Shown here: one piece after another, positions 26,468 to 35,258 of the stretch
How the letters are laid out: each line of letters opens with the position of its first letter
How positions within the stretch are numbered: the first letter of the stretch is position 1
DNA from: Candidatus Zixiibacteriota bacterium
Lineage (GTDB): Bacteria > Zixibacteria > MSB-5A5 > WJJR01 > JAJRUJ01
NCBI GenBank assembly: GCA_020051695.1
Contig: JAGVQM010000036.1
Span: 92,955 to 156,954 of the forward strand
Direction: 5' to 3'
Length of the DNA stretch: 64,000 bases
Position numbers and translations under genes: made by a program
Notes under the pieces: generated by a model
What the model was told of the DNA's origin: nothing
The model's input: only the letters and a program-made list of their open reading frames with translations
Databases searched by the model: none

Positions 26468-26699
26468 TCATGTCGGATGGCGAATACATCTCTCCAGCAG
26501 GCCGACAATGGCACCAATCGCCTCATCCCGGCGCCGAAACCTGTTGAAAAAGTCCGGCCGATGCACCGGCAGCCGATCGATCAATACCAGTGAGCATGAT
26601 CAAATACTTGTGGAACGGGCGCGAAGTGCGTGACGGATATTCCGCTGCGAAAAATCCATTCCCGGCGGCGCACGATCGTACGCCATCCATAATCATTGA
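26468..26699 (-). pseudogene. Possible degraded gene downstream of rpe
   Basis: On the minus strand, codons from 26699 read GWRTIVRRREWIFRSGISV and on to a stop. A second frame overlapping its end then reads VLIDRLPVHRPDFFNRFRR and GAIVGLLERCIRHPT before TGA at 26468. Both pieces have the codon style of real genes here and would join by one frameshift. No family is recognised. Alternatively this is non-coding sequence with chance open frames. Confidence 0.3.
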
Positions 26700-27362
26700 T
26701 TATCCGCGCAGGGCTTTGATCGCTGCAGCATAATCGGGGGATTTGAAGATGGCCGAACCGGCCACCAGAACATCGGCCCCCGCGGCGATGGCGCGGGGGG
26801 CGGTTTGGGGGTCAATACCGCCGTCGATTTGCAGGCGGGTCTGATAACCGCCGGCATCGATCATCTTGCGGACCGCCCGTAATTTCGGCAGGACATCGGA
26901 GATGAATTTTTGCCCATAGAACCCCGGGTGCACCGACATCACTAAAAATACATCGAGCGCGGCAAAAATTTCCGCCGGGAGATTCAACGGGGTCTCGGGA
27001 TTAAACACCACCCCGGCTTTAATGCCCAGCGCATGAATATCATCGATTGCCTTTCGCGGATCAGCGACTGTTTCGACATGGACAACCAGGAGGTCGGCCC
27101 CGGCCTCGGCATAAACCTGCAGGTAGTCCAGCGGATTGGAAATCATCAGGTGTGCATCCAAAAACATTCCGGTGCATTTGCGGACGGCTTTGATGAAATC
27201 CGGCCCGATCGTCAGGTTGGGCACGAAGTGGCCGTCCATCACATCCAGATGCAGCCAATCGGCGCCGGCCTGTTCGACCGCCTTGATCTCCTCGGCGATG
27301 CGGCTGAAATCGGCGGCAATGATCGAGGGTGAAATCAGGACATTGTTCGCGGACTTGTTCAT
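26700..27362 (-). CDS. rpe: Ribulose-phosphate 3-epimerase
   Basis: A 220-residue TIM-barrel enzyme that interconverts ribulose 5-phosphate and xylulose 5-phosphate in the pentose phosphate pathway. Motifs are ISPSIIAADFSR, the catalytic Asp and metal-ligand His in LHLDVMDGHFVPN, DAHLMI, LVMSVHPGFYGQKF and QIDGGID with the second catalytic Asp, plus a phosphate-binding AGSAIF near the end. Length fits the family. It lies 25 bases after the PASTA gene on the same strand, so rsmB-PASTA-rpe is one operon. This order parallels the rsmB-stp-stk-rsgA-rpe cluster of Firmicutes. Confidence 0.97.
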   Translation of the reverse strand: MNKSANNVLISPSIIAADFSRIAEEIKAVEQAGADWLHLDVMDGHFVPNLTIGPDFIKAVRKCTGMFLDAHLMISNPLDYLQVYAEAGADLLVVHVETVADPRKAIDDIHALGIKAGVVFNPETPLNLPAEIFAALDVFLVMSVHPGFYGQKFISDVLPKLRAVRKMIDAGGYQTRLQIDGGIDPQTAPRAIAAGADVLVAGSAIFKSPDYAAAIKALRG

Positions 27363-27387
27363 CTTGTCGCAATGACAGCGGACACGC

Positions 27388-28182
27388 CTATCTGCGGCTT
27401 CGCCACTTGTCCCTTGTGATTGTCAAATCAACTGCTGTACCCCGGCGAACCTGCTCCCCGGCGCCGATGGACTGGCGGACGACCGTACCGGGCAGCAAGA
27501 CTTCATCGATTTCGTGGAAGACCGCCCCCAGTTTCAATCCCCGGCCGTCCAACAGGGTTTCCGCTTTTTTAATATGTTCACCGACCAGGATCGGCACCGT
27601 CACCAGGGCGAATTCATCGGTCTCATTAACCAGAATATTGACAACTGTGCCCATCGGGACCGAACCGCCGCCCGCGGGGATCGAGGAAACCACCACGCCC
27701 CCCGGCAAAGAATCATCACGGCAGTACGATTCTCCGCCGATCATCAGGCCGCTTTCCTCAAGCATCAGCTCGGCCTGCCGTATGGAATATCCGCGTAAAA
27801 ACGGCACGACAGTCATCCGCGCCCCGGCGGAAACAATGACTTTGACTCGGCGGCCCTTCTTGACGAGGGAACCCGAACGCGGGACCTGGTCGATAATGAC
27901 ATTCTCCGGGACATTCGGCGAGTGCTGGCGCGATTCAATCGCAATTTTCAAACCCTGCGTTTTGAGGATGGCCTCCGCCTCCCGCAGACTTTTCCCTCGC
28001 ACCAGCGGAGTGGGAAATTCCGAACCGCGGCGGGTGATCAGCGGCATGACCACCGCATCGCCCAACGTACCAAAGACGGCCACAAAGACAAACACGACCA
28101 GGGCATAATATGGCCAGCGCAACACCGGCCAGTGCCGTGATGAGCGCATCCGGTGATACCAGGCCTGTAAGCTCCCCCTCAT
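27388..28182 (-). CDS. Membrane-anchored triple-PASTA protein without kinase domain
   Basis: A 264-residue protein with a short basic cytoplasmic N-terminus, one membrane helix at about residues 26-48 (WPYYALVVFVFVAVFGTLGD) and three extracytoplasmic PASTA domains. They start near PTPLVRGKSLREAEAIL, VVPFLRGYSIRQAELML and TVPILVGEHIKKAETLL, each with the usual helix and V-x-S-x-G closing strand. PASTA domains bind peptidoglycan fragments and beta-lactams in Ser/Thr kinases and penicillin-binding proteins; neither is fused here. The ATG overlaps the rsmB stop as ATGA and has GAGGAG six bases upstream. It occupies the position taken by a PASTA kinase in Firmicutes operons. Confidence 0.88.
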   Translation of the reverse strand: MRGSLQAWYHRMRSSRHWPVLRWPYYALVVFVFVAVFGTLGDAVVMPLITRRGSEFPTPLVRGKSLREAEAILKTQGLKIAIESRQHSPNVPENVIIDQVPRSGSLVKKGRRVKVIVSAGARMTVVPFLRGYSIRQAELMLEESGLMIGGESYCRDDSLPGGVVVSSIPAGGGSVPMGTVVNILVNETDEFALVTVPILVGEHIKKAETLLDGRGLKLGAVFHEIDEVLLPGTVVRQSIGAGEQVRRGTAVDLTITRDKWRSRR

Positions 28183-29549
28183 CGCGTTCTCCTCATCCGC
28201 GCGGCGAACACACAATCTAAACCTGAACGTGGCGGGAAGGTATTCAAAAATCCATCGGCATCGACAAATTCTCCAAACACAAATTCCCCGGCGCGCTCCA
28301 GCGCAAAATCAGGATGCTGCGCCAGGAAGCCCCGCACGATATCCCGGTTTTCCTGCGGCGTGATCGTGCATGTCGCATAAACCAATACACCGTCCTGGCG
28401 GACATGGGCGCCTGCGGCCTCCAGATAACGCGCCTGGTCCCGCGCCAGGCGGATGATATCGTCCGGCGTCTTTTTCCAGCGGACGTCGGGATTTTTCGGC
28501 AGCGTACCCAGCGCCGAACAGGGAACGTCGGCCAACACACGGTGGACTTCCCGTTCGGGCAACTGGGTGGCATCACTGGTAAGCGTCAGGATCGATTTCA
28601 ACCCCAGCCGACCCTTATTTTCCACGACCGATTTCAGGCGTTTGGCGCTTTTGTCCACCGCAAAAATATAACCGCGGTCATATTGCCGTTCGGCGATGGC
28701 GGTAGTTTTCCCGCCGGGCGCGGCGAACAAATCGGTGACTTTGTCTTTGGGGCGGGGGTTCAACAGCCGCACCACCAGCCCGGCAGCGGGGTTTTGTACG
28801 CTGGCCAGACCCAGGCGCAAAATTTGGGAGGTGGCCGACGGTCCTACCGCCCCGATCCACTGATAATAGCCGGGAAAGCGGGGCACCACCGCCAGATCGA
28901 TATCTTCATCTCTGGCTGCGGCCAGCAATTTCGGTTCGTCGGTTTTGAGCGGATTCAGCCGCAGGCAAAACTCCGGCTCCCGATTGCCCCACAGACAAAA
29001 ACTTTCGGCGGCTTCCTCTCCGCCCAATTCCAACACCAGGTCCACCAGCCAGTCCGGATAGGAAAACCATTCGGCCAGAAAATCCCGGAAATGGGTCTTC
29101 GGCGATGGAAATGTCACTTCGCGCATCTGCTCGGAAAAGCGGCGTAGCACCGCGTTGACCAGCGCGGCGGTGCCCTGGTGTCCCAATTGCCGGGCCAGCT
29201 TCACCGTTTCAGAAACTGCAGCGTAAGCCGGAATGTTCTCGGACACCGATAATTGGAATAAACCAACCCGCAAGACCGCGAGAATGTTTTTGGGCAACTT
29301 ATCAAATTTGGCTTTCAGGAAATGGCGGGCGATGTAGTCCAGACGGCGTTTATATTTGATCGTCCCGGCCGCCAGATGATAGGCCAGCCGCCGGTCAACG
29401 GGAGACAGGCGCGCAAACCCGGGATGGTCCGCCAAAAGGTCGCTGAACAGCCGCTCGTCCTCGAAGATATCGCGGACAATCTCGGTTGCCACCAAACGCG
29501 GCCCGGTCGCCGGGGCAGACTTCTTTGTTTTTTTTTCGTCGCCCGCCAT
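28179..29549 (-). CDS. rsmB: 16S rRNA (cytosine-967-C5)-methyltransferase RsmB
   Basis: A 456-residue protein. The N-terminal third is the NusB-like RNA-binding domain (ATEIVRDIF, DRRLAYHLAAGTIKYKRRLD, LRVGLFQL, AVSETVKLAR). The C-terminal part is the Rossmann methyltransferase with DLFAAPGGKTTAI (SAM), VLADVPCSALGTLPKNPDVRW (first conserved Cys) and LVYATCTITPQEN (catalytic Cys). This combination is specific for RsmB/Fmu. ATG 29549 follows AGGGG; the frame upstream is open but non-conserved. First gene of the rsmB-PASTA-rpe operon. Confidence 0.95.
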   Translation of the reverse strand: MAGDEKKTKKSAPATGPRLVATEIVRDIFEDERLFSDLLADHPGFARLSPVDRRLAYHLAAGTIKYKRRLDYIARHFLKAKFDKLPKNILAVLRVGLFQLSVSENIPAYAAVSETVKLARQLGHQGTAALVNAVLRRFSEQMREVTFPSPKTHFRDFLAEWFSYPDWLVDLVLELGGEEAAESFCLWGNREPEFCLRLNPLKTDEPKLLAAARDEDIDLAVVPRFPGYYQWIGAVGPSATSQILRLGLASVQNPAAGLVVRLLNPRPKDKVTDLFAAPGGKTTAIAERQYDRGYIFAVDKSAKRLKSVVENKGRLGLKSILTLTSDATQLPEREVHRVLADVPCSALGTLPKNPDVRWKKTPDDIIRLARDQARYLEAAGAHVRQDGVLVYATCTITPQENRDIVRGFLAQHPDFALERAGEFVFGEFVDADGFLNTFPPRSGLDCVFAARMRRTR

Positions 29550-29660
29550 TTGCCCCTGCCGGAAATATCCGCTCTGAATGTAATACACCGCCCCGGACGG
29601 GCAGGACCCGGACCGGTGCAATTTTTTAATGGTGCTCCACAGGCAAAGGTGTCTCTGCGT

Positions 29661-31322
29661 TTATTTGTTCTTCGGTAACATGGGGATTTTGATTCCCTTA
29701 TTCGCCGCAAACTCGACGGCTTCGTCGTAGCCGGCATCGACATGCCGGGCCACACCGATCCCCGGGTCGTTGGTCAGCACCCGGTTAAGCCGTACCGCCA
29801 TCTCCGCAGTGCCGTCGGCGACAATGACCTGTCCGGCATGGATCGCATACCCGATCCCGACCCCGCCGCCATGATGGATTGACACCCATGACGCTCCTGA
29901 GGCGGTGTTCAGCATCGCGTTCAGCAGCGGCCAGTCGGCGATGGCATCCGAGCCGTCCTTCATACTCTCGGTCTCGCGGTACGGTGAGGCGACCGACCCG
30001 CAGTCAAGGTGATCACGGCCAATGACAATCGGCGCGCCGATGTCGCCTTTGGCGATCAGCGAGTTGATCATCTCGGCGAATTTGGCCCGTTCACCATAAC
30101 CGAACCAGCAAATGCGTGAAGGCAGTCCCTGGAAGGCGACTTTCTCATGGGCCATCCTGATCCAGCGGCACAACGGTTCGTTGCCGGCGAATTCTTTCAG
30201 GATCAGCTTATCCGTGGTGTGAATATCCGCCGGATTGCCGGAGAGTGCGGCCCAGCGGAACGGGCCTTTTCCCTCGCAAAACAAGGGCCGAATATATGCC
30301 GGCACAAAACCGGGAAAATCGAAGGCGTCTTTAACTCCGGCCTTCTGCGCCTGTCCGCGGATGTTGTTGCCATAATCGAAAGTGACCGCGCCCGCCCGCT
30401 GTAAACCCAGCATGGCCTCGACATGTTTGGCCATCGATTCATAGGCGCGACGGATATATTCATCAGGATTGCCCTTGCGCAGTTTCGCCGCATCGGCGAG
30501 CGACAATCCCTTGGGAATATAGCCATGTAGTTCATCGTGGGCCGAAGTCTGATCGGTCAGAACATCTGGAATCTCGTCCCGTCGTACGATTTCAGGCAAG
30601 ACCTCGGCACAATTACCGATCAGACCTACTGAGAGCGGCCTTTTTTCATCCACCGCCACATGAACCCACTCAAGCGCCTGATCCAAAGACGCCGTCATTT
30701 TATCGCAGTATTTCGTCTCAATCCGCCGTTGGATCCGGGCCGGATCGACCTCGACGCAGAGCACCACGCCGTTGTTGAACGTCACTGACAACGGTTGAGC
30801 ACCGCCCATGCCGCCCATGCCGCCGGTGAGCACCCACTTGCCGGTAAGATCGGAGTTGAAATGTTTGCGGGCTAAAGCCGCGAACGTTTCATATGTCCCC
30901 TGTAAAATACCCTGGGTGCCGATATAAATCCACGAGCCGGCGGTCATCTGGCCGAACATGGTCAACCCGAGCGCCTCCAGACGGCGAAATTCGCTGCCGG
31001 TGGCCCAATGCGGGACAAGATTGGCATTGGCAATCAACACCCGCGGCGCATAGGGATGAGTGCGAAACACGCCGACCGGTTTGCCCGATTGGACCAGCAA
31101 GGTTTCATCATTGGCCAACTCTTTAAGTGACCGCACGATCGCATGGTAACAGTCCCAGTTGCGAGCGGCCTTCCCCGAGCCGCCGTAGACGACCAATTCC
31201 CGGGGATTTTCGCCCACGGCCTCATCGAGATTGTTGTTGAGCATGCGCAGCGCCGCCTCTTGCGCCCAGCCCTTGCAGGACAGCGCGGTACCGTGTGCGG
31301 CATGTATCGGTGTGTAACCCAT
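29661..31322 (-). CDS. hutU: Urocanate hydratase (urocanase)
   Basis: A 553-residue enzyme converting urocanate to imidazolone propionate in histidine degradation. The NAD-binding glycine-rich stretch [77 protein letters not shown] and [13 protein letters not shown] are all family signatures. Length is normal. GGAGGAG is six bases before ATG 31322. None of hutH, hutI or hutG is adjacent, so the rest of the pathway must be elsewhere if present. Divergent from the RlmD-like gene. Confidence 0.97.
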   Translation of the reverse strand: MGYTPIHAAHGTALSCKGWAQEAALRMLNNNLDEAVGENPRELVVYGGSGKAARNWDCYHAIVRSLKELANDETLLVQSGKPVGVFRTHPYAPRVLIANANLVPHWATGSEFRRLEALGLTMFGQMTAGSWIYIGTQGILQGTYETFAALARKHFNSDLTGKWVLTGGMGGMGGAQPLSVTFNNGVVLCVEVDPARIQRRIETKYCDKMTASLDQALEWVHVAVDEKRPLSVGLIGNCAEVLPEIVRRDEIPDVLTDQTSAHDELHGYIPKGLSLADAAKLRKGNPDEYIRRAYESMAKHVEAMLGLQRAGAVTFDYGNNIRGQAQKAGVKDAFDFPGFVPAYIRPLFCEGKGPFRWAALSGNPADIHTTDKLILKEFAGNEPLCRWIRMAHEKVAFQGLPSRICWFGYGERAKFAEMINSLIAKGDIGAPIVIGRDHLDCGSVASPYRETESMKDGSDAIADWPLLNAMLNTASGASWVSIHHGGGVGIGYAIHAGQVIVADGTAEMAVRLNRVLTNDPGIGVARHVDAGYDEAVEFAANKGIKIPMLPKNK

Positions 31323-31408
31323 TTTTGCTCCTCCAGATATTTCCCAAAAGGTACGCGCGCCCGGCAGGATCGTCAAACCATTTCCGCTTTGCTTGACAGA
31401 ACATGCCT

Positions 31409-31436
31409 TTGATTGCCGTCACCAACCTGCTATAAT
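31409..31436 (+). promoter_or_regulatory. Promoter of the rRNA methyltransferase gene, leaderless context
   Basis: TTGATT (31409-31414) and a perfect TATAAT (31431-31436) are spaced by 16 bases. The expected start of transcription coincides with the ATG at 31444, which has no ribosome binding site. An ATG at 31435 overlaps the -10 itself and is therefore an unlikely start. Confidence 0.6.
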
Positions 31437-31443
31437 GGCGCCG

Positions 31444-32817
31444 ATGAACATGGTCCCGTTACAACCCGGCATGGAACTCACTGTCGAGGTCTCGGACCTG
31501 GCCTTCCAGGGACGTGGAGTAGCGCACCACGAAGGGCTGGTGGTTTTTGTCGATGGCGGCCTGCCGGGCGACACGGCGCGGATTGAAATTATCCGCAAGC
31601 GGCGAAGGCACGTCGAAAGCCGGGTGCTGAAGATTCTGCAGCCGTCGCCGTATCGTATCCCCCCGCGCTGCCGTCACTTCGGCCTGTGCGGCGGCTGCCG
31701 GTTGCAGGATATGGCCTATGAGCAGCAGTTGGCGTTCAAGGCCGAGCAGGTGCGCAATCATTTAATCCGCGTAGGCGGACTGGCTGATCCCGGCGAAATC
31801 CCGATTATCCCCTGCGAGCCGACATTCGGCTATCGCAATAAGATGGAGTTTACCTTTGGCACGGATTTCGACCGAAACCCCGCGCTGGGCCTGCATCCGC
31901 GCGGTAAATACTGGGAGGTTTTTGATTTGGAGGAGTGTTTCTTGCCTCCCGAAAGTTTTGCCCGTATCGCCGGGATTACCCGCGAATTTTTTGCCGATTC
32001 GGGCTACGAATCCTATCATCCACGGCAACATACCGGTTTTTTGCGGAACCTGGTGCTCCGGATCGGACAAAATACCGGCCAAATCCTGGTGAACCTGGTG
32101 ACGGCCGAAGGCACGGTTCAGAGCGCCGGGGAATGGGTGGCCCGGTTGCGTGAAGCAGTACCTGAAATCGTCACTGTGGCGCACACGATCAATGCCACCC
32201 GGGCCAATATTGCTGTCGGCGACCTGGCCGAAATCTGGTACGGCGGCGGCACATTCACCGAGCGGCTGGCGGATTTGATGTTTACGCTGGGGCCGCGCTC
32301 GTTTTTTCAGACAAATGCCCGCCAGGCCGAAAAACTGTTCGCACGGGCGCTCGAATACGCCGCATTGAACGGCAGCGAGCGGGTTCTGGATTTGTATTCC
32401 GGAGCAGGAGCGATTTCACTCCTGATGGCCCGGCGGGCCGGAGCTGTGACCGGCGTGGAACTGGTCGCCGAAGCAGTCGAAGCCGCCATCGAAGCGGCGG
32501 GGGCAAATGGCATCGGAAACTGCGAGTTTATTTGTGACGACACCAAAGATTTTATGAAAAAGCAGGCCGCCGCGGGCGCGCGGTATGATCTGGCGATCAC
32601 CGACCCGCCCCGTGCCGGATTGCACCCCAAAGTGGTCGACCACCTGATCGAACTGGCCCCGCCGCGAATTATCTATGTTTCCTGCAACCCGGCGACGCTG
32701 GCGCGGGACCTGGGCTTGTTCCAGGCGGGAGGCTATGCGCTGCAAGGGATTACCGCGGTGGATATGTTCCCGCATACCGCACACGTCGAGGCCGTTGCCC
32801 TCTTGCAGCGGGTTTGA
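31444..32817 (+). CDS. rlmD: 23S rRNA (uracil-5-)-methyltransferase, RlmD/RumA family
   Basis: A 457-residue TrmA-family RNA methyltransferase. An N-terminal TRAM domain (ELTVEVSDLAFQGRGVAHH) is followed by iron-sulfur cysteines in CRHFGLCGGCRLQ and probably the Cys of DLEECFLPP. The C-terminal Rossmann domain has FFQTNARQAEKLF, VLDLYSGAGAISL (SAM binding), ITDPPRAGLHPKV and the catalytic Cys in VSCNPATLARDL. All are signatures of RlmD-like enzymes that form m5U in 23S rRNA. The exact target uridine cannot be told from sequence. I choose ATG 31444 because the -10 box ends at 31436. Confidence 0.9.
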   Translation: MNMVPLQPGMELTVEVSDLAFQGRGVAHHEGLVVFVDGGLPGDTARIEIIRKRRRHVESRVLKILQPSPYRIPPRCRHFGLCGGCRLQDMAYEQQLAFKAEQVRNHLIRVGGLADPGEIPIIPCEPTFGYRNKMEFTFGTDFDRNPALGLHPRGKYWEVFDLEECFLPPESFARIAGITREFFADSGYESYHPRQHTGFLRNLVLRIGQNTGQILVNLVTAEGTVQSAGEWVARLREAVPEIVTVAHTINATRANIAVGDLAEIWYGGGTFTERLADLMFTLGPRSFFQTNARQAEKLFARALEYAALNGSERVLDLYSGAGAISLLMARRAGAVTGVELVAEAVEAAIEAAGANGIGNCEFICDDTKDFMKKQAAAGARYDLAITDPPRAGLHPKVVDHLIELAPPRIIYVSCNPATLARDLGLFQAGGYALQGITAVDMFPHTAHVEAVALLQRV

Positions 32818-32924
32818 AAAGTGATATGACCGGCAATGGCGGGGCTGTTTTTATCCGGCAATTTGATTATCTTACTGGAGATGTCCCGGTTGGCGGGACG
32901 ACAAAGACATGATGGAGCTATTAC

Positions 32925-33977
32925 GTGCTCGACTATGCCGTAATCATCTTATTACTGGGGCTGATTATTTCGGTGTGGGTTATCGGGCGGCGTCTGTTTA
33001 CTCCCCCGCCTCCCCCGGAGCCTGACCCGCGAGTGGATCAGATCATCGCCAATCTGGAACATCATCGGCAGGCGCTCGACCGGCTGGGGAACCTCCCGCA
33101 ATATGTGGATGACGTACGTACGCGGCTGGTAGCGGGTGGAGAACAGCAAAAAAATCTGAGGGAATATCTGACAGAAACCCGGCAGACTATCGACACGCTC
33201 AGTCGGAAATTGAGCACTGTCTCGCAAACCGAGGACAAGACCCAGGAGCTGATAGAACGCCTGCACCGCACCCTGCTGGGGGCTGCCTCGCGCGGAAAAA
33301 AAGGCGAGAATTTATTGCGTGAGCAGTTGAAAGTTTTCCCGCCGGACATGCTGGCCACCAATTACAAACTGGGCGGCGGCACAGTGGAGTTTGCCCTGCG
33401 GCTGCCGGATGACCGGGTATTGCCGATCGATTCCAAATGGCCTGAGCCGGAGATGGTCGAGCGATTGGAGGCCGCGGAAACGCCCGAAGAATCCGCCCGA
33501 TATGCCCGGCAAATCGAAAGCAAGGTACTGAAACTCACCCGCGATATCAAAAAATACATCGATCCGGAAAAGACTGTTCATCTGGCAGTTGCCGCGCTGC
33601 CCGATTCCATCTATCAAAATGCTGCCGGGGCGCATTATGAAGCGTTCCGGCAAGGTGTCCTGCTGATGCCCTATTCCAATGCCGCGACACTCCTGTTGGC
33701 CATCTATGGCATGTTTTTGCGCTACGGGCAATCATGGGACATGGAACAAATCAAAGGGCACCTGGGGACATTAAATACCGCGCTGAACGATCTGGAGAAA
33801 ATAACCGACGGCCAACTGGCTAAAGGCGGCACGATGGTGGCCAACGCCACCGTCAATTTCCGCGAGATCACCTCCCGCATGCGGCGCTCGCTGAGCGCCG
33901 TGCAGAGCGCCAAAGCCGAGACCTCCGGCGCGGAGGACGATGAATTGGCGTTATTCAAGACCGGGGAAAACCAATGA
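32925..33977 (+). CDS. rmuC: RmuC-family protein
   Basis: A 350-residue protein with a membrane helix at residues 4-22 (YAVIILLLGLIISVWVIG), a coiled coil to about residue 125, then the RmuC nuclease-like domain: GKKGENLLREQL, VEFALRLPDDRVLPIDSKWP, KYIDPEKTVHLAVAALPDSIY and GVLLMPYSNAATLLLAIYGM. RmuC limits inversion at short inverted repeats and is thought to be a PD-(D/E)XK-like nuclease. The start is GTG with GGAG seven bases upstream. Its stop overlaps the next ATG as ATGA, so it is coupled to the HIT gene. Confidence 0.88.
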   Translation: MLDYAVIILLLGLIISVWVIGRRLFTPPPPPEPDPRVDQIIANLEHHRQALDRLGNLPQYVDDVRTRLVAGGEQQKNLREYLTETRQTIDTLSRKLSTVSQTEDKTQELIERLHRTLLGAASRGKKGENLLREQLKVFPPDMLATNYKLGGGTVEFALRLPDDRVLPIDSKWPEPEMVERLEAAETPEESARYARQIESKVLKLTRDIKKYIDPEKTVHLAVAALPDSIYQNAAGAHYEAFRQGVLLMPYSNAATLLLAIYGMFLRYGQSWDMEQIKGHLGTLNTALNDLEKITDGQLAKGGTMVANATVNFREITSRMRRSLSAVQSAKAETSGAEDDELALFKTGENQ

Positions 33978-34498
33978 ACGAGACGATCTACGCACCCTGG
34001 CGCACCGAATTCATCCTGGGCCGGCGGGAAAAGGGCTGCGTTTTCTGCACCCGGTATACGCGCAAAACCGACCGGGACGATTTCATCCTGTATCGCGGCA
34101 AGAAAAATTTTATCCTCATGAATTTATACCCGTATAACGCCGGGCATATCATGGTCATCCCCAACCGGCACATCAGCACGCTGGCCGAGATGCGGCCGGC
34201 CGAACGCGCCGAGATGATGGAACTGGCTGCTGAAAGTGAAGTCATCATGAAACAGCGGCTCAAACCTCAGGGATTGAACATGGGGTTTAATTTCGGCGCG
34301 GCCGGGGGCGCGGGGATCCGCGATCATTTGCATTTGCACATCCTCCCGCGCTGGGTCGGCGACACGAACTTCCTGCCGGCGTTATACGATACCCGCGTAA
34401 ATTCGGTTGATTTGCCGCTGACGTATGATATATTGCTCCCCGGTTTTGAGAAACTTGCCGGAAAAATGAAAGCGTGCGGACGAAGAAAAAATAAATAA
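33974..34498 (+). CDS. HIT-family hydrolase / Ap4A phosphorylase-like
   Basis: A 174-residue histidine-triad protein. The triad is HLHLHILPRW near residue 118. CVFCTRYTRK near residue 22 is the zinc-like cysteine pair seen in Ap4A-phosphorylase-like HIT proteins, and NLYPYNAGHIMVIPNRHIS is the nucleotide-binding strand region. Members cleave nucleoside phosphoramidates or diadenosine polyphosphates. ATGA overlap with rmuC indicates one operon. Confidence 0.92.
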   Translation: MNETIYAPWRTEFILGRREKGCVFCTRYTRKTDRDDFILYRGKKNFILMNLYPYNAGHIMVIPNRHISTLAEMRPAERAEMMELAAESEVIMKQRLKPQGLNMGFNFGAAGGAGIRDHLHLHILPRWVGDTNFLPALYDTRVNSVDLPLTYDILLPGFEKLAGKMKACGRRKNK

Positions 34499-34550
34499 CA
34501 GTTGTCTAACGCAGGCGTATAAACCAACACTACCGAGGGAGGGTGTCTGT

Positions 34551-35078
34551 ATGCGTAACACATTCAGTGCACTGCTGGGACTGATGCTGGTCCTGACAGT
34601 TGCGGTCAGTGCGTCCGGGCAGGAGGAAAAGGCCGTAACCGGACCGCAATGGTTTGACCTGGAAAACTGCGCGTTCTGCAAACAACTCAGCGCGCACGAA
34701 GGGCTGATGGACCACGTGACCTGGGAATATCATGATGTCGCCAACGGCATGATGAACATCACCACGGTGCACCCGGACTACAAAGAGGCCTATCTAAAAG
34801 CGCAGCATGACATGCAGGTAATCAGCTCCGACCTGGCCGCCGGCAAGCGCACCATGGCCGACACGCCGATGTGCGGCCATTGCCTGGCGTATGGGATGCT
34901 GATGATGTCCGGGGTGAAGATGGAATATGTGGATGGTAAGACGGCTGGTGTGCTGTTGATGACTTCGGACAATCCCGAGACCGTGAAAAAGATTAAGGAA
35001 TTTGCCGAACGCAACCGCACCGAACTGGCCACCATGCAAGCCGCCAAAGAAGCAGCGAAGAAAGAGAAAACCGAATAA
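34551..35078 (+). CDS. Exported protein with two CxxC motifs, function unknown
   Basis: A 175-residue protein with a signal peptide (about residues 1-23, cleavage near SASGQEE). The mature part is mostly helical and has CAFC (in ENCAFCKQL) and CGHC (in TPMCGHCLAY), with several His and Met residues between (NGMMNITTVH, MLMMSGVKM). The cysteines could bind metal or form a disulfide pair. The tail is a Lys/Glu/Ala helix. GAGGGAGGG precedes the ATG. No family recognised. A strong hairpin follows the gene. Confidence 0.8.
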   Translation: MRNTFSALLGLMLVLTVAVSASGQEEKAVTGPQWFDLENCAFCKQLSAHEGLMDHVTWEYHDVANGMMNITTVHPDYKEAYLKAQHDMQVISSDLAAGKRTMADTPMCGHCLAYGMLMMSGVKMEYVDGKTAGVLLMTSDNPETVKKIKEFAERNRTELATMQAAKEAAKKEKTE

Positions 35079-35097
35079 CGCACGGCAGTGGTGAGTT

Positions 35098-35128
35098 GTG
35101 GCTGGTGTACTGCCGGTGCACCAGCCAC
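35098..35128 (+). repeat. Perfect 10-bp hairpin after the CxxC gene
   Basis: GTGGCTGGTG (35098-35107) pairs exactly with CACCAGCCAC (35119-35128) around an 11-base loop, 20 bases after the stop. No T-run follows. It probably protects the 3' end of the transcript or acts in rho-dependent ending. Confidence 0.6.
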
Positions 35129-35180
35129 GACTGACGCGAAGGCCGGGGCAGGAGGAAGTAGCCGCCACGATATCCTGCTT

Positions 35181-35258
35181 TGTCATTCCGGCCCCGCCGT
35201 AGTCGGGAATCCAGTGTTGAGCGTGGCGCGGATTCCGGGACTGAAGTCCCGGCCACGC
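35181..35258. repeat. REP-like nested palindrome
   Basis: The outer arms GCGTGGC (35221-35227) and GCCACGC enclose a perfect CCGGGACT-GA-AGTCCCGG stem. The preceding 40 bases (GTCATTCCGGCCCCGCCG and on) have the look of the same class of intergenic element and of the hairpins at 8384-8427. Such units are usually dispersed across a genome. Confidence 0.55.
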
